The notes under the pieces are model-generated. The model was given only the letters and a program-made list of their open reading frames with translations, had not been told where the DNA came from and did no database searches. A stretch of 64,000 nucleotides of DNA from Nyssa sinensis (lineage: Eukaryota > Streptophyta > Magnoliopsida > Cornales > Nyssaceae). Shown here one piece after another: positions 50,218 through 60,723 of this stretch. The stretch's first letter is position 1; every line of letters starts with the position of its first letter. Where the stretch lies: assembly GCA_008638375.1 (NCBI GenBank), contig CM018035.1:30165307-30229306 (forward strand). The letters are read 5' to 3'. The position numbers and the translations under genes are program-made.

Positions 50218-50827
50218 TGATATACCATAAAAGAGCAGGCCAATCAGCACGCGACACGTATGGCCATAATCCAACTCATGCTCTGCCAACATGGTCTCCA
50301 CTCAGCCAATGACTAAAAGATCAAGCATCCAGATCAGCACAAAAGGTCGGAAGTGACCAAACTTATGCCTTCAGAGCATACATATCCGGACAAGGGTCTC
50401 AGAACTTATCATAGGGTCCAGACCAACACTCCAGACCTCGCCACCGCCTTAGCGGATGCCGAGCAGGGAATAAGGAAGCAGTCTTCAAGCAAGGAAACAG
50501 TCTTCAACAAGGGAACTACCATCTATGGTTATCTCTATGCAATACTCCACAAGGTAACTGCAATCTCCGATGATCAAATCCCTATATTCATGGCATCAAA
50601 TCCTAAGCAACTTAGGAAGGCCACGGTCTATAAATTAAACCCTAAAGGTATGCTTTATTTTTATGCTCATTCGTTGGCTTTCAATACAGTCTTTCAATTC
50701 CTTTTTACTTACTTAAGCATCGGAGCGGCTATCGCTAGAGCCAATCCGGTGGACCTCTGATCGTCTTTCTGAGTGTTCTACAAGTCGCGGAGTCCTCACT
50801 TATTGCGAGCCGAAAAGTGCAGCATCA
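50218..50827 (+). repeat. 5' LTR of the Tat-like element, ~0.61 kb
   Basis: Proposed borders are TGATATACC (50218) and GCATCA (50827), three bases before the primer site. The right border is firm because of the primer site; the left rests on TG and on the change from the AT run of the older LTR. It contains TATAAAT (50629-50635). A frame of 135 codons at 50353-50760 crosses it, ending with a hydrophobic stretch, but it is inside the LTR and is not considered a gene. Confidence 0.68.
50629..50635 (+). promoter_or_regulatory. TATA box of the LTR promoter
   Basis: TATAAAT in CGGTCTATAAATTAAACCC, about 200 bases before the end of the 5' LTR, a usual position for the U3/R border of a short plant LTR. 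Transcription would start about 30 bases downstream and run into gag. Confidence 0.55.
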
Positions 50828-50830
50828 GTT

Positions 50831-50848
50831 TGGCGCCGTCTATGGGAA
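50831..50848 (+). other. Primer binding site, TGGCGCCG type
   Basis: TGGCGCCGTCTATGGGAA follows the 5' LTR. TGGCGCCG with a degenerate extension is the primer site common in plant Tat and Athila elements and is usually assigned to tRNA-Asp. Only the first eight bases match well, as in relatives. Confidence 0.8.
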
Positions 50849-50905
50849 ATGACTAATCTCCAAGTGCTCTACTCATAAACTCATCTTTTTCCCCACCGGA
50901 AAACC

Positions 50906-52552
50906 ATGGCACCAAATCTCCGACCACGACAGAATACTCAGAATTCGCAAAACGCTCAACGACAGCCGCCTGCTCCTCGCACAAAGGGACCAGCGGCCAA
51001 TCCTATGCGACAAGAGATCGAAGCAATAAAACGACACAATGAACTGGTGCAGGAGCAGTTGCTTGCCATTACTAGAACGCTGGCAACACTCACGCAAAAC
51101 CAAGCAACGGGTTCTCCTAGCCCGCCGGTCAATTTCGTTGCAGGAACGCAACCTCCTGTTGCCGCGGAGAATGAAGAACTTCGTGAGTAGGCTCCAACTA
51201 ACCAGCCTGGGCACCCTTCGGGCGTTGCTCGCGCTGGCCGAGATCCACAGCCATCAACAGTCCCTGGTTGGGGAACATCCGCCTTCCTTCCTGACGTCCA
51301 TTACCGGAGCACTACTCGAGCCCCAACTCCAAGGGCCTCGGGAGCACATCCGGCACCGCAGGAACCTCATCATGCAGCACCAATCCCTCCGGTTCAGATT
51401 CCTCCTCCGTCCGAAGGGCGTACTCAACCCTACTACCCTGAAGCCAAGGCTGTCAGGCAGGGTTCGCAAGATGTCAGACTCAAAGATCCACAAAGGGTAG
51501 AGGAGATTGCCGAGTCAATGGACCGGATAATCGCCTTGAGAGGACCCCAGAACCCTCCAGAGCAAGACGAACTGGCAAGGCTACTCGGAAGACTAGCCAC
51601 CCCGTTCACTCACGCCATCATGTCAGAAGAGAGGCCCAGAAAGTTCATGGTGCCCAAGTTCACCCTATACGATGGATCTGGAGATCCAGGTGATCATCTC
51701 TCGCACTATCAGCATACGATGGCCCTTCATGGAGCCTCTGATGCTTTCATGTGCCGAACCTTCATCACCAGCTTGAAAGGAACTGCTCTGAAGTGGTTCC
51801 ACAACCTCCCTCCGAACTCAATTACCAGCTTCTACGAGCTCGGTAGACAGTTCTTAGACAGGTTTATGACCAGCAGGAGGCTCAGAAGGGGCCTAGAGTT
51901 CCTGCTAAACATCAAGCAGACCAGGGAGGAATCCCTCCGAGCCTACATTGCGAGCTTCAATATCGAACTCACGGAGATCACCGATTGCAGCCCAAAGTTC
52001 CTTGTAGCAGCCCTAACTACCGGGCTCGCCCAAGGAGGATTCAGAGACTCCTTAACGAAGAGCCCCCCAGCCGACATGGCTGCATTGATGGATCGGGCCA
52101 GAAAATATATCAACCTGGAAGAAGCCAACCGCACGTCCCAGAGGGGCAAAGATCAGACCCAGAAGGATAATCCGAAGAGGGAGGACCACAAGAAGGAAGA
52201 TCACAGAAGAGACTCCAACAAAAAGAGGGCCAGGAGCCTAGAGAAGAGAGCAGCGCCCCTAGCTGTGTACAACTCCGGACCAAGGGAGTTCACCAACTTC
52301 ACTCCTTTAAACACCATACCGAACCAGGTACTCCGACAGATCCGAGATCGGGAGAACCTGAGGTGGCCGGAACCAATCAAAAGAGATCCCAGCCTTCGGG
52401 ACCAAAGTAAGTATTGTAATTTCCATAAAGATCATGGACATACAACTAACACATGTAGGACCCTCCGGTATGAGATAGAGCAGCTCATAAAGAAAGGGGC
52501 ATCTTCGGGAGTTCATCAAGCTGGACGGAAGGCAGAACCCCCAAGACGATAA
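50906..52552 (+). pseudogene. Tat-like gag with one amber stop
   Basis: A single frame of 549 codons starting at ATG 50906, interrupted only by TAG at 51188-51190 (codon 95). The N-terminal quarter is proline/glutamine-rich and low complexity. The retrotrans_gag capsid domain spans about residues 245-400 (FTLYDGSGDPGDHLSHYQ, ALKWFHNLPPNSI, RQFLDRFMTSRR). A basic K/R/D/E linker follows, then a nucleocapsid-like motif YCNFHKDHGHTTNTC, the Tat version in which one knuckle cysteine is histidine. The frame is lost at about 52497, where homology (REFIKLDGR) moves to another frame and runs toward protease. Product: the particle-forming protein. One stop in 1.6 kb shows recent decay or, less likely, suppression. 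Confidence 0.85.
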
Positions 52553-53519
52553 GCCTCAACAACGGCCAGATCAAAGGCCCGAGCAGAGGCAGGAGCAGAG
52601 GGAAGGACGAAACGAGCCTCAGAGGCAGAACAACCACGTCATCTACGTCCTCCATGCTGACTCCCCTGTCACAGGAATGTCCAACAGGGCAAGAAAGAGA
52701 TATGCTCGGGAGGCCAGAGCCGCCCCGAACGTATTATAGATCTCCAACGTTGAAAAGAGGCTCAAGCCAGCACCAGAGATCTAATTCACTGAGCAAGATC
52801 TAGTAGGGGTACACTGCCCTCACAGCGACGCCCTTGTTATCACCCTTAGAATTGCCAACTTCGAGACCAGGAGAGTCCTGGTCGATACTGGCAGCTCCGT
52901 CAACATACTGTTCTATGAGCCACTTAAACAGATGGGGATAGACCACGACAACGTCAAACCCACCATTGCCGCTGATGGCAGTTTTTGATGGCAACCTCAG
53001 TACCCCTTTGGGGAGAGTCGACCTTCCTACCATCGTAGGAGAAGGTGAAGGGCAGAAGACCACCATCTCGGAGTACATGGTGTTAAACATGAAATCTCCC
53101 TACAACGTCATAATCGGGAGACCCTGGTTGCATCAGATAGGAGCAGTTACTTCGACCCTCCATCAGTGTCTGAAGTACGTCCACAACCAGAGCGTCCACT
53201 CGGTCAGAGGGTGTCAGCCAACCTCCCGAGAATGCCACGCTATTGCCCTCAAGGAGAAGGCCCCTAAATAGCAATTACAGTACACTCGGGACTGTGCAGA
53301 GCCGGTTCTCACTCACTCTCCCGAGGTGGAGGATTGCCCCTCCAACATTGAAGAACCCCTGAGCCCAAGGGGACGTGACAGCCGAGCCAAACCTGTTGCG
53401 AGCCCATCAAAGTACTGGTCAGTTCAGAAGCAGAGGGGCGTTATTTGTACATCGGCCCAGACCTAACACACACCGAGCAGGAAAAGATAGTCAGGTTCTT
53501 GAAAGACAACCTCTCTATC
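52553..53519 (+). pseudogene. Tat-like aspartic protease and linker
   Basis: Processes the polyprotein. The active site is intact as VDTGSSVNIL (DTGSS codons 52884-52898). The frame changes near 52960; the rest of the domain is open at 52966-53271 (PYNVIIGRPWLHQIGA is the conserved flap/C-terminal motif). Another change leads to YIGPDLTHTEQEKIVRFLKD (about 53448), the usual lead-in to Tat reverse transcriptase, where the solo LTR has landed (53520). At least three frame changes and stops at 52738-52740 and 53269-53271 make this non-functional. Confidence 0.82.
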
Positions 53520-53715
53520 TGTTATAACATGGAAAAAAAAAATTTTTTTTTTATTATTATTTATTTTGCAATTATTATTATTATTATTATTATTATTATT
53601 GGATGTATGTGTATATGTATATATATATATATGTATATATATATATGTATGTGTAAATTTAAAATAATTAATTAGTAAATGTGTACACATGTGAGTGTGT
53701 GTGTGAAGTATGTAA

Positions 53716-53747
<32 letters not shown>

Positions 53748-53903
53748 GGGTGTAGAACAGTGTGTGTATGTGTGTGTGCCGGTTGTGTGTGTGTGTGACT
53801 TTGAGTGTTACACACTCAAAGGGGTATGGGGTAAGGTGATGTGTGTGAGTGGGATTCAGGGAGTGGGAGAGTGCAGAAATGGGCAGAGAGTAGGTTGGTC
53901 TTG

Positions 53904-53961
<58 letters not shown>

Positions 53962-56540
53962 TAGAAAGAGAGAAAATAAAGAGAAAAAGAGAGTGGTCTC
54001 GGGTGGGAAGAAGAGAAGGAAAGAAGCAGAAAAGAGGGAGAGAAACAGAGCTCTGAAGGAGAGTTAGAGACCTGGTTCGAGCTCGGAGCAAGAGGGAGAA
54101 GGAGGGCACGGCTAAAGAGAGAAACGGCCGAGAAATTTGTAAGTGGGTCACTTCTGTTTCGATTTGTTTTAGAGCATTTCAATCGGTTTAAATTGTAGAA
54201 CCTTGTAGAGCATAATGTAAGGATTAAAACGCAACAAAAATGATAGAAAACGGTTGAAAAATGAGGGAGAACTTCCCTGTTGCAGGTCACGGCCATGGAA
54301 TGTTAGATTCGACATTTCATGTATAAACCTTAGTTTAAAAAGGGGGAAAAACATAGGGTGAGGTGCAGAAAGTGAATGGAAGTGATTAGGTTTAAAAACA
54401 GTGGGGGAAAATGTGGGAAAATGGGTGGCCGGAAAGTTGACCGAGGGTTTGACCCTCTATTTCGTGGAGATGGAGGAGGTTTTGAGGGAAATGGGGGTTG
54501 GGGATGTGATCTACGTGAAAAAGGGAAGAGGATGGCATTTTGAAAATGGGGAAAACTCGCCGGAGATCGGTCGCCGGCGCCGGAGAAGGCGCCGAAACCC
54601 TACCGCTGCTTCGCCGAAAAATCGGGGAAGAAGGTGGGGTGACCGGGTCGGGTTCCGGGTCGGATCCGGGTCCGGTTCGGGCGGGTGCGGGTCGCCCCTG
54701 CCACGTGTCAGCCCATTGTTTTAAATTAAAATGGAAATTGGGCCGTTTGGTTACAAGGATAAGAAATTTAGAAATTGGAATTTAATTGAAATCGGGATAT
54801 CCTATCCCAGTTTTAGCCCTATCCCCTGTTTGGTTAACTTGATTTAGAATAACAAATTAAACTAGTTTTAATTTGGACCTTTTGGGAATTTGAACCCTTT
54901 GAATTTGAACCTTTTGAATTTGAACCTTAACCCTGAACTTTCGGAAATTACAAATTGACCCCCCAACTGTTAGAAATTACACTTTGACCCACCTGATTAA
55001 ATTATTAATAAAATATTAATTAAATTAATTAATTAATTATTTAATTAAATTAATTAAATTAATTAAATATTCAAAAATATCCCGGAGTCCAAATGGGACA
55101 AGTCATAGGTGTATTTTGACTATCTCGACCATTTCGAGACCAATGGTGAGGTCCGTTTTACGAGACGGGGTCCCAAAAAATAAAAGACCCGTAGTAACCT
55201 TTAAAATTACCAAAATGCCTCTAGATTGAAACACAGTCAAACGAACTCCGAATTAGGTAAACAAATAGTGGAATTTTATTATCTCGAACATTCCAGACTC
55301 AACCGTGGAGTCCGATTGGTGAAAAGAGGCTCACGAAATGTAAGGACACGTGTAAAGTGCAAAATGACTGTTTTGCCCTTTTGAACCCCGGTGTCCGAAT
55401 TGAGTTCTACGAGAACCTAGACTTACTTTCTTAAACGTTCTAAAACCAATGGTAGAGTTTAATTTAGCAGAATAGAAACTTATGAATTAAAGACATAAAA
55501 TTTGATGAATAGCATAGATTCAAGTAACAATAGACTGAGTTGTAATTTTTACTTTTAGGGACATTGACAGGACAGGAGAGGGCGATCTGATCTTCTACAT
55601 TTTCATCCGTCGGTTCAGTTACATATAGCGCACGATCTTCTAGGGTTGATACCAACCCATCAGGTATGGTGTTTTGCTAGTGTTAGAAATGAAGTTAAGT
55701 TAGGAATATTTGTGAATGACTGGAATGCTGTATGTGTTTGTTTGTACTGTGTTTACTTGATCATTTGGAATTGGTTGTTTACATGCTACGTGTTACTTGT
55801 AAGTTTAATAAAGTGAAGAACATGAATCATGATGTACGAACATATGAGATATGAATGTATATGAAACTGACTAGTGATTTATTTCTTATTGTCCGAGCAT
55901 GTTATATTAATGAGATTCATGTTCATTGAGATTGCATTGGCATATTGGCATATGATGAATTCCTTGAGAACATGGCGTGGGTAAGCACATGGTGCTTTGC
56001 ATTATGAGGGTGTAGATCCTGTGGTGAAAAACCCAAAATTGGCCATTGCATTGGTACTTCGAGCCATCGGGGAGTACCCGTAAACGAGACATGGGTGTGG
56101 CATAGAGTTGTGCATGGGTGTGTCATGCATACCATTCATATATATATTACTGCGATGTTGAATGTCATTTAGAAATAAATGTACACTTTGCACATGCCAC
56201 GCCTTAGCTTTATTTCTGGCATTAGCATCTCATCATACCAGCAGTTGTGCTGACCCATTCGTGGGCAACATTTTCAGATGAGGATCTTCCAGCCACTAGA
56301 GACTCGGTGATGCCCTGATTGGGTGAAGCCTGTGATGTAATTGTGGTTCGTGAAACTTGTATTTTGTTATGTAAGGGCTTAAGCCCGAGTGACTGATGAA
56401 CAATGTATTCGATGTTATTTTATGTATGGATGATGATGGACGCCTATTTAGTGAATCTAATTACTTTTATCCTTTTATTTATTTTACTTTCTAGTCTTGT
56501 CAGTCGCGCCTCGAGTTCGGTCAGAATTCGGGGCGTGACA
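53520..56540 (+). mobile_element. Solo LTR inside Tat pol, 3.02 kb, CTATC
   Basis: Starts TGTTATAACATGG and ends AATTCGGGGCGTGACA, with CTATC at 53515-53519 and 56541-56545. Deleting it with one CTATC joins the protease-linker frame to the reverse transcriptase frame exactly (LSI then FAWEA). Same family as 32299-35381 by its right third and terminus. It contains TTA repeats (53572-53600), TA (53725-53748) and GA (53905-53957) microsatellites, a GC-rich CCGG/GGGTC block (54555-54700), repeated 'aattaattaaa' (55010-55070) and an acceptor-like TTTTCAG (about 56270). Short open frames over the GA run are low complexity only. Confidence 0.95.
53905..53957 (+). repeat. (GA)n microsatellite
   Basis: Near-perfect GA run of about 26 units, followed by a degenerate GA-rich purine tract to about 54060, in the left third of the solo LTR 53520-56540. 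Confidence 0.95.
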
Positions 56541-56545
56541 CTATC

Positions 56546-57943
56546 TTTGCTTGGGAAGCCAAAGACATGGAGGGAATAGATCCCGATCTTATAACTCACA
56601 AACTGATGGTGGATCCGGATCACCTGCCAGTCAGACAGAAGAGAAGGCCGATTGCTCCTGAGCGGCATAGGATTATAAATGAAGAAGTCCAAAGGCTGCT
56701 GGATGCCAGGATGATACGGGAAGTGTTCTATCCCGAGTGGCTAGCCAACACCGTACTTGTCAAGAAGAAAAATGGCAAGTGGAGAGTCTGCGTTGATTAT
56801 ACAGACCTCAACAAGGCGTGCCCCAAGGACTGCTTTCCACTGCCAAGAATAGACCAACTGGTTGACGCAACTGCGGGGCATGAGCTTATGAGTTTTATGG
56901 ACGCCTACTCTGGATACAACCAGATCCAGATGTACCCTCTAGATCAAGAGAAGACTGCCTTCATAACCGAAAGAGGGCTCTACTGCTATAGACTGATGCC
57001 TTTCGGTTTGAAGAATGCTGGAGCCACTTATCAACGGTTGGTGAACAAGATGTTCAGCCCACTACTCGGCAGCACCATGGAGGTATACATCGACGACATG
57101 CTGGTAAAGAGTCTTCAGAAAGGCAGCCACCTCCAGCACTTAGCCCAGACCTTCGATATCCTCAGACAGCACAAGATGAAGCTCAACCCCTCGAAATGTA
57201 CCTTCGAAGTTACGAAGGGAAAATTCTTGGGATACATTGTCTCTCAGAGGGGTATCGAAGCAGATCCCACTCAGATCCAAGCCCTGATTGGGCTAAAGTC
57301 ACCAAGAACCAGGAAGGAAATTCAGGCATTAAATGGCAGAGTTGCGGCACTGAGCAGATTTATCTCCAAATCCACTGACCGCTGCCTACCTTTCTTCAAA
57401 GCTCTGAAGGGCAGCAAAGCTTTGCAGTGGACGGAACAATACGAAGAATCCTTTCAAGAGCTAAAAGAGTATCTAGCCTCTCCAGAACTCCTATCAAAAC
57501 CAGTACAAGGAGAAAAGCTACTCCTGTACCTTGCAGTTTCCGAAAACGCGGTCAGCTCCGCATTGATCAGACAGGACAGAGGAGTACAGAGGCCTATTTT
57601 CTACGTCAGTAGGGCACTACTTGACACGGAAAAAAGATACCCAGAAGTAGAGAAATTGGCCTATGCCTTGGTCATATCGGCTCGGAAGCTTCGACCATAT
57701 TTCCAAGCCCATCCAATTGAGATCCCAACTGCCTACCCTCTGAAGTCAATACTGAGGAAACTTGAGGTATCGGGAAGATTGGTGAAGTGGTCTGTGGAGC
57801 TAGGGGAGTTCGACATATCATATGTACCCCAAAACTCCATCAAAGGGCAGGCCTTAGCTGATTTCGTGGCAGAATTCACCCCTGGCACTTCAGAACAAAG
57901 CGCAACTCACCGAAACTTCGGGAACCTGGCTGCTATACATTGA
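56546..57943 (+). pseudogene. Tat-like reverse transcriptase and Gypsy RNase H
   Basis: An uninterrupted frame; the clean part is 458 codons from ATG 56567, but true homology begins at once after the LTR (FAWEAKDMEGIDP). Reverse transcriptase motifs in order: LVKKKNGKWRVCVDYTDLN (about residues 65-83), FMDAYSGYNQI (about 112), LMPFGLKNAGATYQ, the catalytic VYIDDM (57083-57100), and FLGYIVSQRGIEADP. The connection and a degenerate Gypsy RNase H follow (FYVSRALLDTEKRYPEVEKL, SGRLVKWSVEL, then KGQALADFVAEF). The frame ends at 57943 because of a one-base change near 57920, where the next domain shifts frame. The module makes element cDNA; it is the best-preserved part of the element. Confidence 0.92.
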
Positions 57944-58347
57944 TGGATCGTCAACCGATCAAGGTTCAGGGGTAGGCCTGGTACTACAGTCCCCTGATGG
58001 GTTCACATCAGAAAAAGTAGTCAGCTTGGGATTCAAAGCTTCTAATAACGAAGCCGAATATGAAGCCCTAATCTTAGGCATGAAGCTTGCCATGGAATGC
58101 GAGGCTCAGAACCTCGATGTCTTCTCTGATTCCCAACTGGTAGTGAGCCAGGTCTTGGGAGAATTTGCCATTAAAGATGATAGGATGCTCCGGTACTCCG
58201 AACTGGTGAACCATTTAAAACATTCCTTCCAGACATTTACTATCTAGAAAATTGAGAGAAGCCAGAATTGCAGAGCAGATGCTCTGGCTAACATGGCCTC
58301 CCGCCTCAAGTCTGAAGCAAACTCCACAATTAAAATCTCTTTTCAGC
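57921..58347 (+). pseudogene. Second (archaeal-type) RNase H of Tat element
   Basis: From WLLYIDGSS (frame shifted by one from the reverse transcriptase) with GSGVGLVLQSPDG, SNNEAEYEALILGMKLAM and DVFSDSQLVVSQVLGEF: the acidic residues of YIDG, AEYEAL and FSDSQL match the D-E-D catalytic set. A stop (TAG 58245-58247) interrupts it, after which the same frame continues with RSQNCRADALANMASRL, the C-terminal part holding the last conserved Asp. A second, archaeal-like RNase H after the Gypsy one is a known feature of the Tat lineage. Confidence 0.85.
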
Positions 58348-59640
58348 CAGGATCCAGCATTGAGGAAGCCCAAATTGCTCAAATTGATGAACAGGCCCCA
58401 GAACTGGATGACTCCAGTCCTCCAGTACCTAAGATCTGGGCTCCTCCCAGAGGACAAAAACAAAGCTAGGAGAATCCGAATCAAAGCGGCTCAGTACCTG
58501 ATCCTGAACAACAAGCTTTACAGAAGGTCGTATTCTCAACCTTTGTTAAAATGCTTAACTCTAGACGAGTCACAATATGTCCTGGCTGAAATACACGAAG
58601 GAATTTTCGGGAATCATAATGGGGGCAGAACTTTAGCCCACTGAGCTCTATCACAGGGCTATTACTGGCCTGGCATGTTGAAACAAGCTAAGGAATATGT
58701 TCGGAAGTGCGACAAATGCCAGAGATTTGCCCCTTACCAACATCAGCCTCATCATGAGCTTATCCCGATTCCTAGTCCTTGGCCCTTTGCTCAACGGGGG
58801 ATGGACATTGTGGGTCCATTACCAAGGGCACCTCCAAACAGGAAATATCTCTTGGTGGCCATCGACTACTTCTCTAAATGGGCCGAAACCGAACCTCTGA
58901 CACATATCACAGAAAAGAAAGTTGAGAGCTTCACCTGGAAGAACATTGTATGCAGGTTCGGCATACCACGTGTGATTATTTCCGACAATGGAACACAATT
59001 CACTGGTAAAGGCTTCAAGGCATTCTGCGAAAATCTCAACATTAGGCAGCACTTTGCCTCTCCAGGCCATCCACAAGCAAATGGGCAAGCAGAGGTCACT
59101 AACCGAACAATCCTTGACGGGTTAAAGAAAAGGTTGGAACAGGCCAAAGGGAAATGGGCAGAAGAACTCCCTGGAGTTCTTTGGGCCTACAGAACAACCA
59201 GAAGAACTCCCACCTCTGAAACTCCCTTCTCACTAGCCTATGGAACAGAAGCAGTAATTCCAGTTGAGATCGGTATGCCAACCCTGAGGACTGAGGCCTT
59301 TGAGCAAGAATCCAATGATCAGTAGCTGATGAAAAACTTGGATTTGCTCGAAGAGAGAAAGGATCAGGCCAGCATCAGGATGGAAGACTATCAACAGAGA
59401 ATGGTCAACAAATCCAAGGTAGGACTCAAGACAGTCAGCTTTCAAGTCGGAGACTATGTCTTAAGAAGAGTCTTTCAAAACACCAAGGATCCCACTATGG
59501 GAAAGTTGTCACCAAACTGGGAAGGCCCCTACAAAGTAACGAAGGTTGTTCGACCTACTACCTACTGGCTAGAAGACATGACTGGGAAGCCTGTTCCTAG
59601 GCCATGGAACGTGGAACACTTACGAAAGTATTATCAGTAG
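58348..59640 (+). pseudogene. Tat-like integrase with two stops
   Basis: Inserts element DNA into the chromosome. One frame holds the whole domain, with homology from about 58450. N-terminal zinc domain: EIHEGIFGNHNGGRTLAH, TGA at 58642-58644, then GYYWPGM and CDKCQRF (HHCC). Catalytic core: RGMDIVGPLP (D), IISDNGTQF (D), GQAEVTNR (E, in the usual QANGQAEV context). A TAG at 59323-59325 follows EQESNDQ, after which the frame resumes with LLEERKDQASIR and a GPY/F motif (LSPNWEGPYKVTKV) and ends at 59638-59640 (WNVEHLRKYYQ). All catalytic residues are present; only the two stops break it. No chromodomain is seen, as expected for Tat. Confidence 0.9.
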
Positions 59641-59664
59641 AGATGTTTCTTCTACTTCCATAGA

Positions 59665-60300
59665 ATATTCATCTATAAATGCACGGGCCTCCAGAGCCTG
59701 GTCCATAATGTACGAGTTTTTACACTCGGTCCATCTATTAATGCACGGGCCTCCAGAGCCTGGTCCATAATGTACGAGTTTTTACACTCGGTCCATTTAT
59801 TAATGCACAGGCCTCCAGAGCCTGGTCCATAAATATACAAGTCTTCGTACTTGGTCCATTTATTAATGCACAGGCCTTTAGAGCCTGGTCCATAAATGTA
59901 CAAGTCTTCGTACTTGGTCCATCTATTAATGCACAGGCCTCTAGAGCCTGGTCCATAAATATACAAGTCTTCGTACTTGGTCCATCTATTAATGCACAGG
60001 CCTCCAGAGTCTGGTCCATAAATGTACAAGTCTTCGTACTTGGTCCATCTATTAATGCACAGGCCTCTAGAGCCTGGTCCATAAATGTACAAGTCTCAGT
60101 ACTTGGTCCATCCATTAATGCACAGGCCTCTAGAGCCTGGTCCATAAATATACAAGTCTCAGCACTTGATCCATCTATTAATGCACAAGCCTCCAAAGCC
60201 TGGTCCATAATATGCAGGTCTTAAATACTTGGTCCATTTTTCTAAATACGCAGGCCCCTAGAGCCTGGACCACCCTAATGCACAGGCCTTCCGAGCCTGG
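59665..60300 (+). repeat. ~63 bp tandem array, about nine units plus two decayed
   Basis: Follows integrase by about 25 bases. Each unit has the order AATGCACAGGCCTCTAGAGC, CTGGTCCATAAATGTACAAG, TCTTCGTACTTGGTCCATCT and ATT. The last two units (about 60240-60300) are degenerate. Each unit contains two short inverted repeats (GGCCTCTAGAGCC-like and CAAGT..ACTTG). Since 63 is 3 x 21, minus-strand frames stay open over the array with 21-residue periods; these are by-products, not genes. Tandem arrays at this place are common in Tat elements and can seed satellite DNA. Confidence 0.92.
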
Positions 60301-60665
60301 TTCGTCCTCGATTAGCAGATTCTATGATCCAGTCCTTCCAAAGACAGAAGTTCCGGGCCTCTACAAACTAAAGTTTCCTAGATCGGAGCACCTCAGATCT
60401 GATATTTATATTATTTGGCTTATCTACAAGCAACAAGTACTATGGTACCGATCAAACGTAAAGTATTTTGATTCATGCATTTTTCTAAGTTTCTTTGATC
60501 TATTCTCGAGACGTACGGAGGAGTTATTGATCAGAAGTGCACAAAAGGATAATCTAACTCAAAAGGGCACACTCAAACAGAAAAGAACATCAGATTTGAG
60601 AAAAATGAGCTCAATTTTATTGATAAATCAAAAGATTTACATCAGTACAAAGATTGGAAATAGAA

Positions 60666-60723
60666 CAGAAGCTATTACAGAAGCTATTACAGAAGTTATT
60701 ACAGAAGCTATTACAGAAGCTAC
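60666..60723 (+). repeat. 12 bp tandem repeat (CAGAAGCTATTA)
   Basis: Four full copies and one partial copy; the third has one change (GTT for GCT). On the minus strand it would code a repeated 4-residue unit in a 72-codon frame with no other support. Confidence 0.9.

Noticed and set aside
50353..50760. 135-codon plus-strand frame with a hydrophobic end
   Set aside because: It lies wholly inside the Tat 5' LTR and crosses its TATA box; no domain and no second evidence.
53816..54296. Ser-Leu and Arg-Glu repeat frames on both strands
   Set aside because: Translation of the (GA)n run and adjoining purine tract in the solo LTR 53520-56540.
59673..60208. Two minus-strand frames of 139 and 156 codons made of 21-residue repeats
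   Set aside because: They are produced by the ~63 bp tandem array, whose period is a multiple of three; no start context or upstream exon.
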